Assembly (NCBI RefSeq): GCF_017377735.1 | Contig: NZ_JAFVMH010000003.1 | Coordinates: 248,001-312,000 of the forward strand | DNA from: Acetobacter garciniae | GTDB taxonomy: Bacteria > Pseudomonadota > Alphaproteobacteria > Acetobacterales > Acetobacteraceae | Reading direction: 5' to 3' | Length of the DNA stretch: 64,000 nt | Shown here: positions 59,282 through 64,000 of the stretch, in pieces | How positions within the stretch are numbered: position 1 is the first letter of the stretch | How the letters are laid out: each line of letters starts with the position of its first letter | Position numbers and translations under genes: made by a program | Notes under the pieces: model-generated | Database searches by the model: none | What the model saw: the letters and a program-made list of their open reading frames with translations, nothing else | Told to the model about the DNA's origin: nothing

Positions 59282-59835
59282 AGGCCAGCGGTTTCGTCCG
59301 GCAGGCTGACGACTGGTATGTCGAGCCCGCTTGGTGCGTGGATGCACTTGTCCGAGCAGAAAGACCCTTCGTGGGGTCGGTACTGGACCCATGTTGCGGC
59401 GGCGGCAATATCGTCGGCAGGTTGGAAGCCGCAGGAGTTGCCGCGATCGGCAGTGATCTGCGAGATCGGACTGAGGGTTCTTTTCCTGTTATCGGGTTTG
59501 ATGACGCATTGCCGTTATTCAGGCCTGCCAGTGTGGTGAGCAACCCGCCGTACGGGCGGGCACAAGACATGATCGACCGATCGTTGGAATGCACGCAGGA
59601 CAGAGTTTGCGTGCTGTTACGCTTGGCTTTTCTGGAAGGGCAGAAACGTCGTGATTGGTTTGAGAATGTTCCGTTGGCACGTGTGTGGGTTTGCAGCCGC
59701 CGTGTTTCCATGCCGCCCGGCGGGACAGAGGTGAAACCTTCTGGTGGCGCAATAGCCTATGCTTGGTTCGTGTTTGAGCACGGCTGGCGCGGGCAGCCTG
59801 TTGTTGGCTTTTTGGCAGATGGGGAAACCACATAA
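59278..59835 (+). CDS. Phage DNA methyltransferase-like protein
   Basis: 185 residues, four-base overlap with the preceding gene. SAM motif I LDPCCGGGNIVGRLE and catalytic motif NPPYGRAQDMID, the (N/D)PPY of amino-methyltransferases acting on adenine or cytosine. No target-recognition domain is visible, so it is short for a stand-alone DNA methylase but similar to many phage ones. Could protect phage DNA from restriction together with the Lar-like proteins. Confidence 0.8.
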   Translation: MKASGFVRQADDWYVEPAWCVDALVRAERPFVGSVLDPCCGGGNIVGRLEAAGVAAIGSDLRDRTEGSFPVIGFDDALPLFRPASVVSNPPYGRAQDMIDRSLECTQDRVCVLLRLAFLEGQKRRDWFENVPLARVWVCSRRVSMPPGGTEVKPSGGAIAYAWFVFEHGWRGQPVVGFLADGETT

Positions 59836-60102
59836 ATGGGCTTCGCGCTTCTGCTCAGAAACCTGAGATTGAAGGCGCAGGGCAGACCAAACGCTATCGA
59901 CGCGATGGCGGCCCTGAAACATGAGCTGATGAAGGAAAGAAAACGGCGGGCAGAGGCGGAATTGGAAGCCAGCACCCTGCGCCGCCGTTTGTCACGTCTT
60001 GAGAAACCCCGTGACCCACAGGGACGGTACACGACAACACGCGGGGCAGCAACATGCGAGACATTCAGCCAACAGCCGAACGGCTGGCCAAAGGCGACGT
60101 AA
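59836..60102 (+). CDS. Small coiled-coil phage protein
   Basis: 88 residues, starting on the base after the methyltransferase stop. Basic N-terminus, then a charged coiled coil (KHELMKERKRRAEAELEAST and on), and a QGRYTTTRG tail. Unknown. Confidence 0.55.
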   Translation: MGFALLLRNLRLKAQGRPNAIDAMAALKHELMKERKRRAEAELEASTLRRRLSRLEKPRDPQGRYTTTRGAATCETFSQQPNGWPKAT

Positions 60103-60578
60103 CGGAAACCCTGATTGAGGATCCGTGCAGCAGGATCTCGGTCAAGCGGTCCCGTTCATCCGGCGCACTCTATGCCTTGCGGCGGGCAGGCACCCTTACC
60201 GATGCCCATGTGACCGCCGCCGAACATTGGGCGCGGGATTACGAAACAGGCATTCTGGGCGGCAGAGACCCCGAGGCTTCGCGCCAGTGTGGATGCGCCG
60301 ATGCTGAATATGCTCTCCTTTCTCGGATAGGAGCGGCTGACCGCTGTCGGTATGTTAAAAATCGCGTGGGTTCTGCCGGCGAAAAGCTGTTGATCTGCCT
60401 TATGATTGACGGCTTGAGCATAAGCATCATGTCGAACGATTCAGGAAAACCACGTGCTCGTCTGACTGGCTCAATCGAACTGTTGTTAGAGCAGCTTTCA
60501 GAAATTTATACGAATTTACCGCCTGGTCTTTTGTCTGACTGGTCTTCTATTCCAGCAGCAAAGAGCTTGCGATCATAG
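60054..60578 (+). CDS. Phage hypothetical protein, DUF6456-like
   Basis: 174 residues from 60054, overlapping the previous gene by 49 bases. ALYALRRAGTLTDAHVTAAEHWARDYETGILG looks like the helical RNA-polymerase or antiterminator-type phage proteins; the second half, with an AGEKLLICLMIDGLSIS segment, is more variable. Could be a DUF6456/antiterminator relative; not certain. Confidence 0.6.
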   Translation: MRDIQPTAERLAKGDVTETLIEDPCSRISVKRSRSSGALYALRRAGTLTDAHVTAAEHWARDYETGILGGRDPEASRQCGCADAEYALLSRIGAADRCRYVKNRVGSAGEKLLICLMIDGLSISIMSNDSGKPRARLTGSIELLLEQLSEIYTNLPPGLLSDWSSIPAAKSLRS

Positions 60579-60722
60579 GGACAACTTCATTCTCTGCGGG
60601 CCAAATTGCCATTTGGCTTGACCTGTTACAGAAAAGTCTCCTAAGAAGGTAAAATCTTCGAAGTCGTGTGCCCAAATCGGGCCACGGCTTTTTTTGTATC
60701 CATCCACACAAATGGAATCGGC

Positions 60723-61130
60723 ATGGGCGAAGGGCAGGAGTTCTGCCGTGGGTCCATCGCGCTTCACGGGCAAAAACCTGTTCTTATTCTGGTTGCAGGC
60801 CAGGCGGACTGTTTGGTGGTCCGGCTGATCCACTCACGTTTTCCCCGGCATCGGTCCGATGTCGATCTGGAAGAACAGCTTCCTCTTTTACGCAACACCA
60901 TTGCGCGGGCTGCACATTGTGCCCGCGTGGCGCGTGACACCCTGCGGCCCATGGCTGGCGGGGCGTTTCGTGTTGCAGAGGATGCTGTCGCACGTGTCGA
61001 GGCCTCGGCCCGGCGCGAGGGAGAGAGCCAGGCGATGGAACAGTTGCCTGCGGGCGTGGTGCGCTCCACCTGGCGTGGCCCCAGATGGGGCAGCAACGGG
61101 CGGAAAGTCGGCGGTGTTCCGTCCGAATAA
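60723..61130 (+). CDS. Phage hypothetical protein
   Basis: 135 residues from 60723 with GGAATCG upstream. Beta-rich N-terminus (KPVLILVAGQADCLVVRLIH), then Arg/Ala-rich helices. Unknown. Preceded by a 144-base gap without a gene and followed by the inverted-repeat array of the recombinase. Confidence 0.5.
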   Translation: MGEGQEFCRGSIALHGQKPVLILVAGQADCLVVRLIHSRFPRHRSDVDLEEQLPLLRNTIARAAHCARVARDTLRPMAGGAFRVAEDAVARVEASARREGESQAMEQLPAGVVRSTWRGPRWGSNGRKVGGVPSE

Positions 61131-61138
61131 TCCGCGAC

Positions 61139-61234
61139 GATAACCCGGAGTTATCACGCAGGCATGTAGGGCGCGGGCGCAAGATAACCCGCACGCACCC
61201 CCGGAAACCCGCAAGATAAGTGCAGTTATCACGC
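61139..61234. repeat. Inverted and direct repeat array upstream of the second recombinase
   Basis: Two imperfectly matched palindromes, GATAACCCGGAGTTATC (61139-61155) and GATAAGTGCAGTTATC (61215-61230), each followed by ACGC. Direct repeats: GTTATCACGC at 61150 and 61225, CGCAAGATAA at 61178 and 61210. The unit is GATAA...TTATC. It looks like a multi-site protein-binding region, with the recombinase gene starting 45 bases on. Confidence 0.7.
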
Positions 61235-61278
61235 GGATTTCGACCGGCCAAAATGAGCATGTAATGTAGGAAATTCAA

Positions 61279-62154
61279 ATGGTTAGCGGAGATCGTGCAA
61301 GATCGCCCGCGCCAGAGGCCAAAAAGGCCGCGCCTGTTACGGCTGATGATCTGCTGTTGCGGACGTGGCTGCACAATCGCAGCGAGAACACCCGCCGCGC
61401 CTACGAACGCGATGTGCGTGACCTGCTGGCGTATGTTGGCAGACCGCTGGTCGAGATCGGTCTGGCAGACCTGCAGGGATGGTTCGACAGCATGGCGGGC
61501 GCGTCTGACGCCACGCGGCGGCGCAAGCTTTCCGCTGCAAAGTCGCTGCTCGCCTACGCGGCGGGGACCGGCGCTCTCACACAGAATGCCGGCGCGGCCT
61601 TTCGCCTGGAGCGCGGGCGCGACACGCTGAATGAGCGCATTCTCTCTCGCGAGCAGGTTCTTGCCATGATCGAGGGCGAGGGCGAGCCGCGCCGGAAAGC
61701 GCTGCTGGACGTGCTCTACCGCATGGGGCTGCGCATTTCAGAGGCCTGCGCGCTCCGCTGGCGGGACGTTACGCGTCGCCAGCAGGGCGGCGTTGCCTCC
61801 GTGTTCGGCAAGGGCAACAAGACGCGGGCCGTCCAGGTGCCCGCCAAACTGTTCAAGCAGCTCGTGGCGCTGCGGGTTGAAAACGGGCCGGACGCGCCCG
61901 TGGTCCCCGGCCACGATGGCCGCCCGCTTTCGCATGATGCGGCCCATCGCATCGTCAAGCGGGCGGCGCGGCGTGCCGGATTGTCAGGGGCGGTTTCCGC
62001 GCACTGGCTCCGGCACGCCCATGCATCGCACGCGCTGGACAACAACGCGCCAGTGCATGTGGTCCAGGCCACGCTTGGGCATGCATCGCTTGCAACCACG
62101 ACACGATACAGCCACGTCCGCGAAGGCGATGGCTCCGCCAACTATCTGGACTGA
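61279..62154 (+). CDS. XerC/D-like tyrosine recombinase, second in the prophage
   Basis: 291 residues, AGGAAA before the ATG at 61279. N-terminal SAM-like domain SENTRRAYERDVRDLLAYVG; catalytic Arg in YRMGLRISEACALRW, Lys in GKGNKTRAVQVP, HWLRHAHASHAL, GHASLATTTRYSHV with the Tyr. Lacks the arm-binding domain of the integrase at 47575, so it is of the Xer or resolvase type. It may resolve phage multimers, flip a DNA segment, or act on the repeats before it. Confidence 0.9.
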   Translation: MVSGDRARSPAPEAKKAAPVTADDLLLRTWLHNRSENTRRAYERDVRDLLAYVGRPLVEIGLADLQGWFDSMAGASDATRRRKLSAAKSLLAYAAGTGALTQNAGAAFRLERGRDTLNERILSREQVLAMIEGEGEPRRKALLDVLYRMGLRISEACALRWRDVTRRQQGGVASVFGKGNKTRAVQVPAKLFKQLVALRVENGPDAPVVPGHDGRPLSHDAAHRIVKRAARRAGLSGAVSAHWLRHAHASHALDNNAPVHVVQATLGHASLATTTRYSHVREGDGSANYLD

Positions 62155-62161
62155 CGCCGCC

Positions 62162-62785
62162 ATGACGAACGAAGCCAATCCCGTGCCGGAAGGCTACATG
62201 AAGGATGCAAAGGGGCGCCTGGTTCCGATTGAATCCGTCAAGCCGGAACACCTGCTGGAAGACGAGGTGGTGCGTCGCCTGCATGAGAGCGGCCGGCAGC
62301 TTTCGGAGGCGCTGTCGGCGTTCAAACGGGAAGGGTTTGGCGAGGTCTCTGCACTGCAGGCAATCCTGCACGAAAAACATGGCGCCACCGTCGGCGGCGA
62401 AAAAGGCAACGTGACGCTGAGCACATACGACGGCTGCCTGCGGGCGACCGTCGCCATGGGCGACAGTATTTCGTTCGGCCCGGAACTGCAGGTCGCCAAA
62501 AATCTGCTGGATATCCTTTTCGAGCGGTGGACCGAAGGCGCCAACGCCAATCTGCGCGTGGTGGTCATGGACGCGTTCGACGTGGGCAAGGAGGGCAAGC
62601 TCCAGGCGAGCAAGATCCTCGCGTTGCGGCGTCTGAACGTGCCCGACCCTGAATGGAAACGCGCCATGGACGCGATCGCGGACAGCATCCGGATCGACAG
62701 CACGAAATCCTATCTGCGGCTGCACACCCGGAACACACCTGACCAGCAGTGGCAGATGGTGCCGCTTGATCTCGCCAAAGCATGA
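62162..62785 (+). CDS. DUF3164 family phage protein
   Basis: 207 residues. Matches DUF3164, usual in Mu-like phages: EGYMKDAKGRLVPIESVKPEHLLEDE, FKREGFGEVSALQAILHEKHGATVGGEKGNVTLSTYDG (quoted in part: GGEKGNVTLSTYDGCLRA), and LHTRNTPDQQWQMVPLDLA at the C-terminus. In Mu it is an early gene of unknown role. Its presence in a lambda-style phage with recombinase shows mosaic origin. Confidence 0.85.
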   Translation: MTNEANPVPEGYMKDAKGRLVPIESVKPEHLLEDEVVRRLHESGRQLSEALSAFKREGFGEVSALQAILHEKHGATVGGEKGNVTLSTYDGCLRATVAMGDSISFGPELQVAKNLLDILFERWTEGANANLRVVVMDAFDVGKEGKLQASKILALRRLNVPDPEWKRAMDAIADSIRIDSTKSYLRLHTRNTPDQQWQMVPLDLAKA

Positions 62786-62982
62786 GGCGGTGGCTCACCG
62801 ACGTGCTTTCGGGTCGTCGCGACAACTTTAGGCTCAGGCAGGAGTTGGGGCACCAAAAGAGGCTTCTGGCGCATTCCAAAATCGAAATTCGGAAATATCA
62901 ACTTCTTCTGCGCGGGGTTGAAAAGTATCTGGAGAAGACCGCATGCAGCAGCGAGACAATTCACCCCCCGGGCGTTGGCTGA
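62782..62982 (+). CDS. Small basic phage protein
   Basis: 66 residues, ATGA overlap with DUF3164. Basic helix (LRQELGHQKRLLAHSKIEIR) and IRKYQLLLRGVEKYLEK. Unknown. Confidence 0.5.
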   Translation: MRRWLTDVLSGRRDNFRLRQELGHQKRLLAHSKIEIRKYQLLLRGVEKYLEKTACSSETIHPPGVG

Positions 62983-63158
62983 AGCTTAAACAACGGTCGC
63001 GCGGCAGCAACTTGCCATCTGATTATGATGTGTGGTGCAGAGCAGCCCGCCACTATAGCAGGCTGAGCCAGAATGATCGTCGGCCGGGCATTCGTATCTG
63101 GGCAACAGGACGGGCTGCTGAATGTTCGGCCAAGGCAAATGCTGTTCTGAATGGCTGA
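62943..63158 (+). CDS. Small basic phage protein
   Basis: 71 residues with GGAGAAG before the ATG at 62943, overlapping the gene before by 40 bases. Arg/Ser-rich, WCRAARHYSRLSQND in the middle. Unknown. Confidence 0.5.
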   Translation: MQQRDNSPPGRWLKLKQRSRGSNLPSDYDVWCRAARHYSRLSQNDRRPGIRIWATGRAAECSAKANAVLNG

Positions 63159-63813
63159 TTTCAGTATCAAGATCGACAGTAAAGCCGTCCAGAAGCAGCT
63201 TTCTGACATGTCGCGCCAGATACCGTTCGCGCTGGCGACTGCAGTTAACGACCTGGCATTCAGGGTGATGCGGGCAGAAAATGAGGAGATGGTTGATCTT
63301 TTCGCAAGCCCCAGACCATTCACCCAGAAAGCAACACAGGTAGAGAAGCGGGCCAGCAAAACAGACCTGCTTGCGGTCGTATCGTTGCGGCCTGCCCAAG
63401 AGCGTTACCTGCTGCCCTATGAGACGGGCGGAGAACACGCTGTCATTGGTAATGGCGGCAAGCTGTTGGTTCCTGTCGATGGTCCCGTTGATCGGTATGG
63501 TCAGATACCAAAGGGAATGCTGGCCAAGCTGCTGGCGCGGCCTGACGTCTTCGCGGGAACGGTCAAGGGGATTGCTGGTATCTGGCAGCGCTCTGCGAAG
63601 GGTGGTCGTCGCGATGGAAGCCGCGGGACAAAGGGCGCCCTGAATAAGCTGGGTAGCAAGAGAACCAGTCTGAAGCTTTTGTATGTCTGGAAGCCGAACA
63701 CCGACGTCACCAAACGTCTCGGCTTTGTCGAGCGAGCCAGGCAGGTGGTCGCCACCGAGGGGCCTGACGCAATAGCAGCAGCCGTCCAGCGCGCCATCCG
63801 AACGGCCCGGTGA
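63151..63813 (+). CDS. Putative phage tail or head-tail protein
   Basis: 220 residues, overlapping the previous gene by eight bases. The layout MADFSIKIDSKAVQKQLSDMSRQIPFALATAVNDLAFRVM (quoted in part: VQKQLSDMSRQIPFALATAV) with KQTPFALAxAxNDxAF style helices is typical of minor tail protein Z / HK97 gp10-like virion proteins. A Gly/Lys-rich RDGSRGTKGALNKLGSK stretch follows and the C-terminus is helical. Unusual place, before the presumed terminase. Confidence 0.6.
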   Translation: MADFSIKIDSKAVQKQLSDMSRQIPFALATAVNDLAFRVMRAENEEMVDLFASPRPFTQKATQVEKRASKTDLLAVVSLRPAQERYLLPYETGGEHAVIGNGGKLLVPVDGPVDRYGQIPKGMLAKLLARPDVFAGTVKGIAGIWQRSAKGGRRDGSRGTKGALNKLGSKRTSLKLLYVWKPNTDVTKRLGFVERARQVVATEGPDAIAAAVQRAIRTAR

Positions 63814-63837
63814 CCGATGGCGGCAGGGCAGGGGGGG

Positions 63838-63935
63838 GTGTTTTGGGTCCTTCCTGGCCGATTTTAAACGCGGGTATTGCGCGAGCCCGTTTGATCCCTA
63901 GCTATGGCGAAATTTTCGGGTTGCAGTTGCAGGTG
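63838..63935. other. Possible phage DNA-packaging site (cos/pac-like block)
   Basis: After a run of G, TTTTGGGTCCTTCCTGGCCG then a GCGGGTATTGCGCGAGCCCG block with weak inverted symmetry (CGGG / CCCG). No gene fits. It stands between the early or tail gene and a partial gene at the edge, where cos or pac sites commonly lie near the small terminase gene. Recalled as similar to blocks before terminase in other temperate phages, not proved. Confidence 0.35.
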
Positions 63936-63940
63936 ATGTA

Positions 63941-64000
63941 TTGACGACGATCAGCCAGAGCGAAGCGGCCCGTCGCGCAGGCCTCAGCCGGGCTGCAATC
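63941..64000 (+). CDS. Partial phage gene at the edge, helix-turn-helix start (terminase small subunit candidate)
   Basis: 20 codons from a TTG at 63941 with AGGTG nine bases upstream: (M)TTISQSEAARRAGLSRAAI. The QSEAARRAGLSRAAI piece is a helix-turn-helix start as seen in terminase small subunits and in small regulators. Cut off by the window, so the call is tentative. Confidence 0.4.
   Translation, partial: MTTISQSEAARRAGLSRAAI

Noticed and set aside
1-64000. CRISPR arrays and intact insertion sequences
   Set aside because: No regularly spaced repeats and no transposase gene with inverted ends were seen in the window.

Overview
The window is GC-rich alphaproteobacterial chromosome, most likely from an acetic acid bacterium close to Komagataeibacter / Novacetimonas / Gluconacetobacter. 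The support is the protein repertoire (GPR1/YaaH acetate transporter, phosphotransacetylase plus acetate kinase, ManC, DUF6525, DUF3311 with a sodium:solute symporter) and a double AT-rich hairpin after znuB of the kind scattered through Komagataeibacter genomes. The genus call is an inference.

Host chromosome, 1-47413. From the left: a partial secreted cupin, a DMT exporter, a cysteine synthase-like enzyme, a DUF2272 lipoprotein, YbaK, MtnA, a histone H1-like Lys/Ala protein with a clear terminator, and a Rhizobium etli-type asparaginase. Then comes a zinc locus (zur with a downstream unknown gene, divergent znuACB, candidate Zur operator between them); flavin reductase, enoyl-CoA hydratase/HIBYL-CoA hydrolase-like protein, acetate transporter; and a MarR regulator overlapping a FUSC-type exporter. 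A cobalamin late-assembly cluster follows (cobC, bluB, cobS, cobT, cobU), then an aldehyde dehydrogenase and tRNA-Glu with the C-terminal stub of a dead integrase beside it. A COG0523 zinc metallochaperone GTPase follows, with a second Zur-like palindrome upstream. After an AT-rich acquired membrane gene and a methyltransferase there is a possible operon of two DUF1989 proteins (urea-carboxylase-associated / carboxyguanidine deiminase family) with pta and ackA. The segment closes with manC, a class C serine hydrolase, alkB, the DUF3311-symporter pair, anmK, pdxJ, pdxA, lapA, pyrF, trpF and tRNA-Ser(GGA).

Prophage, from about 47414 to beyond the right edge. A P4-type integrase sits directly behind tRNA-Ser with three arm-like GTGGGTAA repeats. 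A tightly overlapped leftward early operon (54214 to 48811) encodes small proteins including two Lar-like zinc proteins, an AlpA regulator, a DUF2786 protein, a GapR homologue and an XRE regulator. A lambda-like immunity region follows: left operators, an AT-rich secreted moron, an S24 repressor, right operators, and a Cro-like protein. The rightward operon (CII-like regulator, second HTH protein, replication-type protein, methyltransferase and small genes) then leads to a second tyrosine recombinase with its own inverted-repeat array, a DUF3164 protein, a putative tail protein, and a conserved-looking non-coding block before a partial gene at the edge.

The least explained part is 55700-57330. 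Two copies of one short coding module lie in the rightward operon, and inside each copy sits an opposite-strand gene. One of these is an unusual membrane-anchored protein with two tandem WYL-like halves.
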